Source: Bacteroidia bacterium
GTDB taxonomy: Bacteria > Bacteroidota > Bacteroidia > NS11-12g > UBA955
Direction: 5' to 3'
Assembly (NCBI GenBank): GCA_023228875.1
Contig: JALOAG010000006.1
Coordinates: 76,520 to 140,519, forward strand
DNA length: 64,000 nt
The translations under genes and the position numbers were made by a program. This document shows positions 45,474 to 54,444 of this stretch, piece by piece (positions within the stretch are counted from its first letter, which is position 1; each line of letters starts with the position of its first letter). The notes beneath the pieces were generated by a model. That model saw only the letters and a program-made list of their open reading frames with translations, searched no databases and was not told where the DNA came from.

Positions 45474-45823
45474 AAGTGTAAAGGACGACCCGACAACAAC
45501 AAACAGACGACTAAAAACAAGAAAAAAGTAAACCATTTTGACAGGTGACCAAAGACAGAAAAACGATATTACAAACGGACAGAGATTAATCCGACACACT
45601 AACCGACCCTCTGTTTTTTATTTTTTTCCCTCCGCACATTTTTTAAAAACAATTTTAACCAGCCGCACGGTCAAGCACATTTGGTTTTTCCCAACGCTAA
45701 TGCCAACGCTGAAAAACCAAAAGAGCTTGCCCTTACCCACCCACGACAATATAGTGGACTTTTACACTATTCGACAATGTATTTTTACTATCTTTGACCC
45801 GATAAAATTTAATAAGGCTTCAA
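45474..45823. other. Leader of cassette 0 with inverted repeat
   Basis: 350 bp without a convincing gene. A GACGAC box (45484-45489) lies 19 nt after the junction GTT. A 10-bp inverted repeat TTTGGTTTTT (45680-45689) / AAAAACCAAA (45712-45721) stands before the operon promoter. CAAGCACATT near 45672 and AAGAGCTTGC near 45721 reappear at 52998-53058 behind the operon, so related repeats flank the hsd genes. Confidence 0.5.
45789..45796 (+). promoter_or_regulatory. -7 promoter box TATCTTTG of the hsd operon
   Basis: A TAnnTTTG match 27 nt before the regulator ATG; the cassette carries its own promoter. Confidence 0.55.
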
Positions 45824-46012
45824 ATGAACAGAATTAAAGAAGTTCTGAAAGAAAAAGGTATCTCACAAACTTGGCTTGCTCAAAAGCTGGACAAAAGCTA
45901 CAACACGATAAACGAGTATGCCCGAAATGTGAGACAACCAAGCATTGAGGATTTGTATCGAATTGCAAAAATTTTGGATGTTAATGCCAAGGACTTATTG
46001 AAAGAAGAATAA
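45824..46012 (+). CDS. XRE-type helix-turn-helix regulator
   Basis: 62 residues that are almost entirely an HTH_3 domain (KGISQTWLAQKLDKSYNTINEYARNVRQPS). Small controllers of this type regulate restriction-modification operons so that methylation precedes cutting; this is inferred from position. Its stop overlaps the hsdR start (TAATG). Confidence 0.85.
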   Translation: MNRIKEVLKEKGISQTWLAQKLDKSYNTINEYARNVRQPSIEDLYRIAKILDVNAKDLLKEE

Positions 46013-49000
46013 TGAGTAAAGAGAACCAAATAGAAGAAAATCTAATAGAGCAACTAAAAGGGCTGAAATATATTCATCGCCCCGACATAGTTGACAGGAA
46101 AACACTTGAGCAAAACTTCAAAGCAAAATTTGAAGAACTCAACCGTATTAACTTGACTGATAATGAGTTTTTACGGCTTAGAGAAGAAATAATCAATTCT
46201 GATGTTTTCGCTGCATCTAAACTCTTACGAGAAAGACAATATTTTCAACGTGAGGACGGAACGCCTTTGCATTATACTTTAGTGAACATCAAAGATTGGT
46301 GCAAGAATGACTTTGAAGTTATCAGTCAATTACGCATCAACACAGAAAACAGCCATCAACGCTACGACATCATTTTGCTGATTAACGGTTTGCCTGTTGT
46401 GCAAATCGAGTTGAAGAAACTGGATATTTCTCCAAGAAAAGCAATGCAGCAAATTGTAGAATACAAAAACGAGCCTGGCAATGGTTATGGAAATTCGCTG
46501 CTTTGCTTTATGCAGTTGTTTATTGTGAGCAATCGAACTAACACGTACTATTTCGCAAACAACAAGAATCAGCATTTTGCTTTCAATGCAGACGAACAGT
46601 TTTTACCGATTTATCAATTAGCAGACGAAAACAACAAGAAAATCACTCACCTTGATTTGTTCACTGAAAAATTTCTGAGCAAGTGTACACTTGGTGAATT
46701 GATTAGTAAGTATATGGTACTCATTGAGAGTGAACAAAAGTTACTCGTAATGCGACCATATCAGATTTATGCAGTTAAAGCAATTGTTAATTGCATTCAG
46801 CAAAATAGAGGTAATGGCTATATATGGCATACAACAGGAAGTGGCAAAACCTTGACTTCCTTCAAAACTTCTACTTTGCTAAAAGATAATCCTGATATTG
46901 AGAAATGTTTATTTGTAGTTGACCGAAAAGACCTTGACCGACAAACCCGTGAAGAATTTAATAAATTTCAAGAAGGTAGTGTAGAAGAAAATACCAATAC
47001 GGAAACTTTGGTAAGACGATTGCTTTCTACCGACTATGCAGACAAAGTAATTGTTACGACAATTCAAAAATTAGGGCTTGCACTTGACGGAACACAAAAG
47101 AAAAACTATAAAGAACGCTTAGAGCCATTAAGCAAAAAAAGAATGGTATTCATATTTGATGAATGCCACCGTTCACAATTTGGCGACAATCACAAGGCGA
47201 TTAAAGAGTTTTTCCCAAATGCTCAATTATTCGGCTTTACAGGCACACCAATTTTTAGAGACAATGCCACTTATATCGAAAGAAATGGTGAAGAAGCAAA
47301 ATACAAGGAAACAAGCGACATTTTTGAAAAGCAATTACACGCTTATACAATTACACACGCCATTGACGACCGAAATGTTTTAAAGTTTCATATTGACTAT
47401 TTCAAGGGAAAAGGCAACCAAAATCCAAAACCTGGAGAAGCAATTGCACAACAAGCAGTTGTAGAAGCCATTTTAGACAAGCACGATACTGCTACCAATT
47501 CAAGAAAATTCAATGCAGTTTTAGCAACTTCTTCTATCAATAATGCAATTGAATACTATAATCTATTTAAGGAAATTCAAAAAAAGAAACAAACTGAAAA
47601 TCCCAATTACGTTCCTTTAAATATTGCTTGTGTGTTTTCTCCACCGTCACAACTAATTTCTAATAATGGCGACCAACAAGCTCAAAAGAATGCTGCTGAT
47701 ATTAAGCAGTTACAAGAGGATTTAACAAATGAACGTGAGGACAATAAACAGAATCCCGAAGAAAAAAAACAAGCATTAACGGAAATTATTGCAGATTACA
47801 ATAAGCAGTATAAAACCAATCACAGTATCAATGAATTTGATTTGTACTATCAAGATGTACAAAGAAGAATCAAAGACCAACAATACAGCAACAAAGATTA
47901 TTCACACGAAAATAAGATTGACATTACAATAGTGGTAGATATGTTGCTAACTGGTTTTGATAGCAAGTATCTCAATACTTTGTATGTGGATAAGAACCTG
48001 AAATACCACGGACTTATTCAGGCATTTTCGAGAACAAATCGTGTATTAAATGATACTAAACCTTACGGAAATATTTTAGACTTCCGTTCACAACAAGAAT
48101 CCGTAAACCAAGCGATAGCATTATTTTCAGGAGAAGATAAAGATAGAGCAATTAAAATTTGGATGGTTGACCCTGCTCCAGTTGTAATGGATAACTTTCA
48201 AAAGGCAGTTGAGGCATTAGGAATCTTTATGCAGCAACAAAATTTGGTAAACGAACCACAAGAAGTTTACAACCTGAAAGGTGATGCAGCACGAATTACA
48301 TTCGTAAAAAACTTTAAAGAAGTTCAAAGGCTTAAAACTCAATTAGACCAATACACAGATTTAGACGAAGAACAAAAGGCAAAAATTGAAGCGATTTTGC
48401 CTAAAGAGACTTTGCAAGAGTTCCGCAGTTCGTATATAGAAACAGCCAAGCAGTTAAGAGAAATTCAACAAAAAGAAGGAGACCAAGCACCGCCTGAAAT
48501 ACAACAATTGGATTTTGAATTTGTATTGTTTGCTTCTGCTGTAATTGATTATGACTATATAATGAATCTGATTGCTGACAGTACGCAGAAAAAACCTGCC
48601 AAGCAAAAGATGACAAAGGCACAGGTAATTAGCTTGTTAAAATCAAACTCCAATTTAATGGATGAGGAAGAAGATTTGACCGAGTACATTAATAGTTTGG
48701 ATTGGGAAAGCGGACAGGATGTAGATACGCTTCGCAAAGGATACGTTACGTTTAAGGACGATAAATACAATAAAGAATTAGCAGCTATTGCTCACAAACA
48801 CGGTTTGCAAACGGCAGACCTGAAAGTGTTTGTTGAAATGGTAATGAATCGAATGATTTTTGACGGTGAAAAATTGACTGACCTATTAGAGCCATTGGAT
48901 TTGAGTTGGAAAGAACGCAGAGTAAAAGAACTGGCATTAATGGCAGATTTAGTACCACAATTTAAAAAACTTGCCCAAGGGCGTGAAATATCAGGATTAG

Positions 49001-49014
49001 CAGCGTATGAGTAA
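46012..49014 (+). CDS. hsdR: Type I restriction enzyme, R subunit
   Basis: 1000 residues. The N-terminal nuclease site has D119 and E133-x-K135 (YDIILLINGLPVVQIELKK). The SF2 translocase follows with Walker A WHTTGSGKT near residue 275 and DECH near 382, then FTGTP and QAFSRTNRVLN motifs. It translocates DNA and cuts unmethylated foreign DNA as part of an HsdRMS complex. Overlaps hsdS by 8 nt. Confidence 0.95.
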   Translation: MSKENQIEENLIEQLKGLKYIHRPDIVDRKTLEQNFKAKFEELNRINLTDNEFLRLREEIINSDVFAASKLLRERQYFQREDGTPLHYTLVNIKDWCKNDFEVISQLRINTENSHQRYDIILLINGLPVVQIELKKLDISPRKAMQQIVEYKNEPGNGYGNSLLCFMQLFIVSNRTNTYYFANNKNQHFAFNADEQFLPIYQLADENNKKITHLDLFTEKFLSKCTLGELISKYMVLIESEQKLLVMRPYQIYAVKAIVNCIQQNRGNGYIWHTTGSGKTLTSFKTSTLLKDNPDIEKCLFVVDRKDLDRQTREEFNKFQEGSVEENTNTETLVRRLLSTDYADKVIVTTIQKLGLALDGTQKKNYKERLEPLSKKRMVFIFDECHRSQFGDNHKAIKEFFPNAQLFGFTGTPIFRDNATYIERNGEEAKYKETSDIFEKQLHAYTITHAIDDRNVLKFHIDYFKGKGNQNPKPGEAIAQQAVVEAILDKHDTATNSRKFNAVLATSSINNAIEYYNLFKEIQKKKQTENPNYVPLNIACVFSPPSQLISNNGDQQAQKNAADIKQLQEDLTNEREDNKQNPEEKKQALTEIIADYNKQYKTNHSINEFDLYYQDVQRRIKDQQYSNKDYSHENKIDITIVVDMLLTGFDSKYLNTLYVDKNLKYHGLIQAFSRTNRVLNDTKPYGNILDFRSQQESVNQAIALFSGEDKDRAIKIWMVDPAPVVMDNFQKAVEALGIFMQQQNLVNEPQEVYNLKGDAARITFVKNFKEVQRLKTQLDQYTDLDEEQKAKIEAILPKETLQEFRSSYIETAKQLREIQQKEGDQAPPEIQQLDFEFVLFASAVIDYDYIMNLIADSTQKKPAKQKMTKAQVISLLKSNSNLMDEEEDLTEYINSLDWESGQDVDTLRKGYVTFKDDKYNKELAAIAHKHGLQTADLKVFVEMVMNRMIFDGEKLTDLLEPLDLSWKERRVKELALMADLVPQFKKLAQGREISGLAAYE

Positions 49015-50275
49015 GACAAAAAAAATATTACCCGAATTGCGTTTTCCTGAGTTTTCAAATAATGAAACTTGGGCTGACAGAAAACTATCAGATGTACTCT
49101 TTGAACACAAAGAAAAAAGTACAGGAAATGAAGAAGTATATTCTGTTTCAGTTCATAAAGGCGTAATTAATCAGATTGAACATTTGGGACGTGTATTTGC
49201 TGCAAGTAATACTGAAAATTATAAAAGAGTATTGCCAGGTGATATTATATACACCAAAAGCCCAACTGGAGATTTCCCTCTTGGAATCATAAAGCAAAGT
49301 AAAGTATCAAAGCCAGTTATTGTGTCGCCTTTGTACGGAGTTTTTAAACCTGAAACAACTGACCTCGGTGTTATATTAGATGCATATTTTGAATACCCTG
49401 AAAGAACAATTAACTATTTATCTTCTATTGTTCAAAAAGGAGCAAAAAACACCATAAACATTCACAATGACACTTTCCTTTCAAAATCTCTAGTTCTTCC
49501 CCTTGATAAAAAAGAGCAAAGAAAAATTGCATCCTGCCTCTCATCCTTAGATGATGTAATTACAACTCATAACGAAAAATTAGATTTGCTCAAAGAACAC
49601 AAAAAAGCATTAATACAAGATTTTTTTCCAAAAGAAGGAGAAAAAGAACCTAGGTACAGGTTTAAGGAATTTAAAAAAGATGGAATTTGGAAACAAGATA
49701 CTATAAAGAAAGCTTTTTCAATATTTCAGGGATATGCTTTCTCTAGTAGTGATAGTGTATCAAGTGGTACAAGATGGTTGAAAATAGCAGATGTTGGTAT
49801 TCAAGAAATGAAAAACGATACACCATCCTATTTGCCGCCAAACTTTAAAGAAGAATATAAAAATTTTTTAGTTAGTAAAGGTGATTATGTTTTGGCATTA
49901 ACTCGACCTATCTTAAATATGAAACTCAAGATTGCTCGAATAGATGATGTTTTTGATAATGCATTATTAAATCAGCGAGTTGGGAAAATCGTAACGACAA
50001 ATGAAAGTAGTTTTATTTACTATCTACTTCAAACAAAAGAAATGATTGAAAATATTAATAAAAATATTGCGGGTAACGAACCACCAAATTTATCATTTAA
50101 TCAAATTGAAAATTTAATAATATTCCTACCACCGACATTGTTAGAACAGAAGAAAATAGCCTCTTGTCTTTCTTCTTTAGATGAAATTATCAAGGCACAG
50201 ACAGAATTGGTTGAGCAATTGAAGTTGCATAAAAAAGGATTGACACAGTGGTTGCTTCCACAAACGATAGATTAA
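49007..50275 (+). CDS. hsdS: Type I restriction enzyme, S (specificity) subunit
   Basis: 422 residues with two target-recognition domains. They are separated and ended by paired repeats: IASCLSSLDDVITTHNEKLD near residue 178 and IASCLSSLDEIIKAQTELVE near 384. The duplicated central regions are the usual way in which such proteins join two half-sites. The recognition sequence cannot be predicted. Confidence 0.94.
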   Translation: MSKTKKILPELRFPEFSNNETWADRKLSDVLFEHKEKSTGNEEVYSVSVHKGVINQIEHLGRVFAASNTENYKRVLPGDIIYTKSPTGDFPLGIIKQSKVSKPVIVSPLYGVFKPETTDLGVILDAYFEYPERTINYLSSIVQKGAKNTINIHNDTFLSKSLVLPLDKKEQRKIASCLSSLDDVITTHNEKLDLLKEHKKALIQDFFPKEGEKEPRYRFKEFKKDGIWKQDTIKKAFSIFQGYAFSSSDSVSSGTRWLKIADVGIQEMKNDTPSYLPPNFKEEYKNFLVSKGDYVLALTRPILNMKLKIARIDDVFDNALLNQRVGKIVTTNESSFIYYLLQTKEMIENINKNIAGNEPPNLSFNQIENLIIFLPPTLLEQKKIASCLSSLDEIIKAQTELVEQLKLHKKGLTQWLLPQTID

Positions 50276-50277
50276 AT

Positions 50278-51336
50278 ATGAATGAATTAGATATAGCAAA
50301 GCAACTTTTTGAAAATCAAGAGAACATCATCTTGATATATGCATTCAATGCTACAGGAAAAACACGCCTATCGGTTGCATACAAAAACTTTACTAAAAAT
50401 GAGAACGAAGGCAAGCACATTGGTATTTATTACAATGCCTTTAGTGAAGATTTATTCGTTTGGGAAAATGACGAAGAAGGTGGAAATGAAAATATTCGGC
50501 TAAATATTCTATTCAGTAATCTAAGCCAATTCCATTCATATTTTGACGAGAAAGACGTTGAAGAAAAACTGGCAATTTATAATCCAAAGTTCAAGTTTAA
50601 ATTCAACCAACACGAGAATCCAGAAGAAGGAATAGAATCTGTTTCATTCTTTATTGATGAGGAAAAACAAACACCGATTAAAATTTCAAGAGGTGAAGAA
50701 AGAATTTTCGTTTGGTGTTTCTTCTTAACATTGTTTGAAGTAGATGCTTGGGCAAGCAGTCAGGATGCACACTTTTTTATTGACGACCCAGTTTCAAGTT
50801 TGGATGAACATAATATTTTCATAACAGCCGAATCCATTTTTGAACTCATTGAAGAACACTATCTCAAAAAGCGAATAGTAATTACAACACATCATATTGG
50901 TTTATTTTCCATTCTATTTGACAAACTCAAAAAGGGTGAAAAAAGTGGCCGTTATAACAAATTGACAAAACCGTTTATTCTCACTTCAAAAGAGGGAAAT
51001 TTAACTTTAAACAGTTTAAATAACGAAGTATTTCTCTTTCATCTTCACCTGATGCAAACCATTGATACAGCAACAAAAACAGAATTGTTTGCTTATCACT
51101 TCGTATTGTTAAGGCAATTGCTTGAAAATATTTCTTCATTCCTCGGAGTAGGAAGAATCAAATATACTTTAGAGCAAATCGGAGTTGAAAAAGTGGATGA
51201 AGCAATGGAAATTGTAAATTCCCTATCTCATAAAAATGTGTATCGCTTGCAGTTTAATAAAATGGCAGGAGCGGAAGAAGCAGTGTTTAGAGAAATATTT
51301 CAAAAAATTCAAGACAAGTATCGTTTTATCTATTAA
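50278..51336 (+). CDS. PrrC/RloC-like ABC ATPase, putative anticodon nuclease
   Basis: 352 residues between hsdS and hsdM. The N-terminal ABC-type ATPase has FNATGKTRLS near residue 23, ISRGEER near 136, Walker B FFIDDPVSSLDEHN near 166-179 and VITTHH near 201; FIDDPVSSLD is typical of PrrC/RloC. The C-terminal helix has R279-xxx-E283 (LRQLLEN) with H318 (SLSHKN), resembling the Arg-Glu-His nuclease triad of PrrC. An ATG at 50278, right after the hsdS stop, is preferred over a GTG at 50248. In E. coli PrrC is held silent by the type I enzyme and cuts tRNA when that enzyme is inhibited. Nuclease activity here is inference. Confidence 0.65.
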   Translation: MNELDIAKQLFENQENIILIYAFNATGKTRLSVAYKNFTKNENEGKHIGIYYNAFSEDLFVWENDEEGGNENIRLNILFSNLSQFHSYFDEKDVEEKLAIYNPKFKFKFNQHENPEEGIESVSFFIDEEKQTPIKISRGEERIFVWCFFLTLFEVDAWASSQDAHFFIDDPVSSLDEHNIFITAESIFELIEEHYLKKRIVITTHHIGLFSILFDKLKKGEKSGRYNKLTKPFILTSKEGNLTLNSLNNEVFLFHLHLMQTIDTATKTELFAYHFVLLRQLLENISSFLGVGRIKYTLEQIGVEKVDEAMEIVNSLSHKNVYRLQFNKMAGAEEAVFREIFQKIQDKYRFIY

Positions 51337-51344
51337 TCGAAATA

Positions 51345-52973
51345 ATGGCAAGTAAAGAACAAAAACAATTAGGCAAGACACTTTGGGATATAGCAGACGA
51401 ACTGCGGGGTGCAATGAATGCGGATGATTTCCGTGATTATATGCTGTCGTTTCTTTTTCTAAGGTATCTATCGCACAATTACGAAGAAGCCGCAAAAAAA
51501 GAATTAGGCAAAGATTATCCGCTAAGTCCTTCGAAAGAGGTAAAGGCTGACTTTGTTGTTCCCCCACCATTGGAAATATGGTATAAAAAGAACAAAGAAG
51601 ATATAGAGGATTTTGAAAAGCAAATGCGTAGAAAAGTGCATTATGTTATCGAACCAAAATATCTATGGAGTAATATAACCGAGTTAGCTCGAACACAAAA
51701 TGAAAAGCTGCTTACCACGCTGGACAAAGGTTTCAGATACATTGAAAACGAATCATTCGAGAGTACCTTTAAAGGTTTGTTTTCAGAAATCAACCTTAAT
51801 TCAGAAAAATTAGGTAAAACTCAAAAAGAACGAAATGATAAACTTTGCAAGATAATCACTAAGATAGCGGAAGGAATTGCGGATTTTTCGACAGACACCG
51901 ATACGCTTGGAGATGCTTATGAATATTTGATTGGTCAATTTGCAGCAGGTTCAGGGAAGAAAGCAGGAGAGTTTTATACACCCCAACAAATCTCAACAAT
52001 TCTTTCACGAATTGTAATTTTGGACTCCCACGACCCAAAGACTGGTCCAAAACCTAAACTTGATAACGTACTTGATTTTGCTTGTGGTTCGGGTTCTTTG
52101 CTCTTGAATGTGAGAACGCAATTAAAAGAAAATGGTGGAACTATAGGCAAAATCTACGGTCAGGAAACGAATATAACTACTTATAACCTTGCCAGAATGA
52201 ATATGCTTTTACACGGCATGAAAGACACCGAGTTTGACATATTCCACGGAGACACTTTATTGAATCAATGGAGTTTATTAAATGAAATGAACCCAAGTAA
52301 AAAAGAGGAGTTTGATGCCATAGTAGCTAATCCACCTTTTAGTTTACGTTGGGAGCCTAACGACACCCTTGCAGAAGATTTTCGTTTCAAAAGTTATGGT
52401 TTAGCTCCTAAGTCAGCAGCCGACTTTGCTTTTCTGTTACACGGTTTTCACTTCTTAAAACAGAATGGAACAATGGCAATCATTTTGCCACACGGAGTTT
52501 TATTTCGAAGTGGTGCAGAAGAAAAAATACGCACCAAATTGTTAACAGAAAATTCTATTGATACAATTATTGGTTTACCATCAAACCTTTTTTATTCGAC
52601 AGGTATTCCAGTATGTATTTTGGTTTTGAAGAAATGTAAAAAGAAGGAAGATGTATTGTTCATTAACGCAAGCGAACATTTTGAAAAGGAGAAGCGACAA
52701 AATACATTAGACGAAAAGCATATCAACAGAATTGTTGAAACATATCAATATCGCAGAGACATTGACAGGTATTCCCGTAAAGTTTCAATGGACGAAATCA
52801 AAAAGAACGGCTACAACCTGAATATTTCTCGTTATGTAAGCACATCACAAGACGAATCAAAAATTAACTTGAAAGAAGTAAACACAAAACTAGTATTAAT
52901 AAATAAGAGAATTAAAACAAACACGGACAAGCATAATGAATTTTTAAAAGAGTTAGGTCTAAATTTAATCTAA
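51345..52973 (+). CDS. hsdM: Type I restriction-modification system methyltransferase (M subunit)
   Basis: 542 residues. N-terminal helical domain, then SAM-binding FACGSGSLLLN near residue 243 and catalytic NPPFSLRW near 330, an N6-adenine methylase. It modifies host sites with HsdS. Follows the ATPase gene by 8 nt and ends the operon. Confidence 0.95.
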   Translation: MASKEQKQLGKTLWDIADELRGAMNADDFRDYMLSFLFLRYLSHNYEEAAKKELGKDYPLSPSKEVKADFVVPPPLEIWYKKNKEDIEDFEKQMRRKVHYVIEPKYLWSNITELARTQNEKLLTTLDKGFRYIENESFESTFKGLFSEINLNSEKLGKTQKERNDKLCKIITKIAEGIADFSTDTDTLGDAYEYLIGQFAAGSGKKAGEFYTPQQISTILSRIVILDSHDPKTGPKPKLDNVLDFACGSGSLLLNVRTQLKENGGTIGKIYGQETNITTYNLARMNMLLHGMKDTEFDIFHGDTLLNQWSLLNEMNPSKKEEFDAIVANPPFSLRWEPNDTLAEDFRFKSYGLAPKSAADFAFLLHGFHFLKQNGTMAIILPHGVLFRSGAEEKIRTKLLTENSIDTIIGLPSNLFYSTGIPVCILVLKKCKKKEDVLFINASEHFEKEKRQNTLDEKHINRIVETYQYRRDIDRYSRKVSMDEIKKNGYNLNISRYVSTSQDESKINLKEVNTKLVLINKRIKTNTDKHNEFLKELGLNLI

Positions 52974-52991
52974 CAACGAAATGCCAACGCT

Positions 52992-53062
52992 ATTTGCAAG
53001 CACATTGCCAAAGCCCCACAAGCCAACGCACAGACCAAAGCTTTGTCAAAGAGCTTGCAAAT
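52992..53062. repeat. Inverted repeat behind hsdM, related to the sequence before the operon
   Basis: ATTTGCAAGC (52992-53001) and GCTTGCAAAT (53053-53062) are exact inverted repeats. Shared words (CAAGCACATT, AAGAGCTTGC) recur at 45672-45730, giving the hsd operon a pair of flanking repeats inside the cassette. Confidence 0.4.
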
Positions 53063-53200
53063 CCAACGCAGGACAAAATTGTTTTTAAAAAATTTCCCGA
53101 CCCTTCAAAAAAAATAAAAAACGCAACGCACAACCCGACAGACAATGACACGGAAACTCAACAAAGACAATGGTTTACAAGCACGGACGACAGAACACCA

Positions 53201-53335
53201 GCTGCCAACAGCGGTTTTGCGTAATGGCGGGTTCAGTGCTTCGTATGACAGTTTTGTGGTAGGTTCAAGTGCAGTTCTTCGATTAAACTTTTGTGCTAAA
53301 AATCCGCCACTACGCAAAGCCGCAAAACGTTGGGC
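53201..53335 (+). repeat. attC-like site 1 (end of cassette 0 / start of cassette A)
   Basis: Left box GCTGCCAAC, right box GTTGGGC at 53329. Inner stem CGGTTTTGCGTAATGGCGG (53212-53230) pairs with CCGCCACTACGCAAAGCCG (53304-53322) with two mismatches. Total about 133 bp. Confidence 0.8.
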
Positions 53336-53394
53336 GTCATTTTAGAGCGACCGTGCAGACAATGAACATAGTAACAAACAAAGACAAAAAATCG

Positions 53395-53402
53395 TAACTT
53401 TG
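53395..53402 (+). promoter_or_regulatory. -7 promoter box TAACTTTG of cassette A
   Basis: A TAnnTTTG match 4 nt before the first ATG, inside the cassette. Confidence 0.55.
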
Positions 53403-53406
53403 AAGT

Positions 53407-53961
53407 ATGGAAAAAAAGCCACTTTATACCATCGGACACGGTAACAGAAAGCCAGAGGATTTTCTTGCTTTGCTGAAAGACTTTGGCATTGAATATCTCA
53501 TCGATGTTCGTTCACAACCGTATTCAAAATTTAACCCTCAATTCAACCAAAACGAACTTAAATTCTTTTTGGAAAGGAACGGTATTAAATACGTTTTTAT
53601 GGGTGACACTATTGGTGGCAGACCAAAAGACACGACTTGTTACGACAATGAAGGAAAGGTTGACTATGAAGCGGTTAAAACGAAAGAATTTTTCCTAAAT
53701 GGTATTGACAGACTAAAAACTGCCTACAATAAGGACATTAATGTTGTAATAATGTGTAGTGAAAGTAAGCCTTGCGAATGCCACAGGAGTAAATTAATCG
53801 GCAAGGTTTTAATTACAGACAACATTGTTTTAAAACATATTGACGAAAAAGGAAAACTCAAAGACCAATCAACAGTAATAAATGAATTAAATAAAGGGCT
53901 TTCAGAATATGACTTATTTGGAAATCCAATTAACGCAAAATCAAGAAAAGCTTATTTATAA
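53407..53961 (+). CDS. DUF488 family protein
   Basis: 184 residues with the DUF488 pattern: YTIGHG at residues 7-12, DVRSQPYSK near 33 and CSESKPCECHRSKL near 117. The family function is unknown; conserved Cys/His residues suggest a catalytic or metal-dependent role. First of three genes in cassette A; 2 nt before a second DUF488 gene. Confidence 0.88.
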   Translation: MEKKPLYTIGHGNRKPEDFLALLKDFGIEYLIDVRSQPYSKFNPQFNQNELKFFLERNGIKYVFMGDTIGGRPKDTTCYDNEGKVDYEAVKTKEFFLNGIDRLKTAYNKDINVVIMCSESKPCECHRSKLIGKVLITDNIVLKHIDEKGKLKDQSTVINELNKGLSEYDLFGNPINAKSRKAYL

Positions 53962-53963
53962 AT

Positions 53964-54443
53964 ATGGAATTTTTTACTATCGGAGTATACAACTCTACTG
54001 AAAAAGAGTTTTTTGAAAAACTTACTCAAAACAATATTGACACATTTTGCGACATCAGACAACGAAGAGGAGTTAGAGGTTCAAAATATTCATTTGTAAA
54101 TAGCAACAGACTTCTACAAAGACTTAATGATTTGGAAATAAAATACGGCTACGTTCCCGACTTAGCACCGACTACCGAAATCAGAGAGCTTCAAAAAGAA
54201 ATTGATGAAGAAAAAGGAGAACTTAAAAGGGAAAGACAAGAGTTAGGTAAAGTATTCGTAATTGAATACAAAAACAGAATTCTCAAAAATTTCGACTTTG
54301 AAAAATTCTTTGAAAGCCTTGACCAAATTGGAGCAAGTAGAATTGCATTATTTTGTGTAGAAGAACATCCTGAAGCTTGCCACCGTTCAATTGTAGCCGA
54401 CAAGTTGATGAATAATTTTAATTATAAAATCACACACTTGTAA
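53964..54443 (+). CDS. DUF488 family protein (second copy)
   Basis: 159 residues, a divergent relative of the preceding gene: TIGVYNSTEKEFFEKL, DIRQRRGVRGSKY and ALFCVEEHPEACHRSIVADKL match the same positions. It may form a heteromer with its neighbour. One nt separates it from the third gene. Confidence 0.85.
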   Translation: MEFFTIGVYNSTEKEFFEKLTQNNIDTFCDIRQRRGVRGSKYSFVNSNRLLQRLNDLEIKYGYVPDLAPTTEIRELQKEIDEEKGELKRERQELGKVFVIEYKNRILKNFDFEKFFESLDQIGASRIALFCVEEHPEACHRSIVADKLMNNFNYKITHL

Positions 54444-54444
54444 A

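Noticed and set aside
45538..45837. A 99-codon plus-strand frame in the leader of cassette 0
   Set aside because: It overlaps the hsd promoter and regulator start, starts without ATG and has no family-like pattern.
52994..53345. Several overlapping frames around attC-like site 1
   Set aside because: They run through the hairpin repeat and have no protein-like composition; the DNA structure explains the region.
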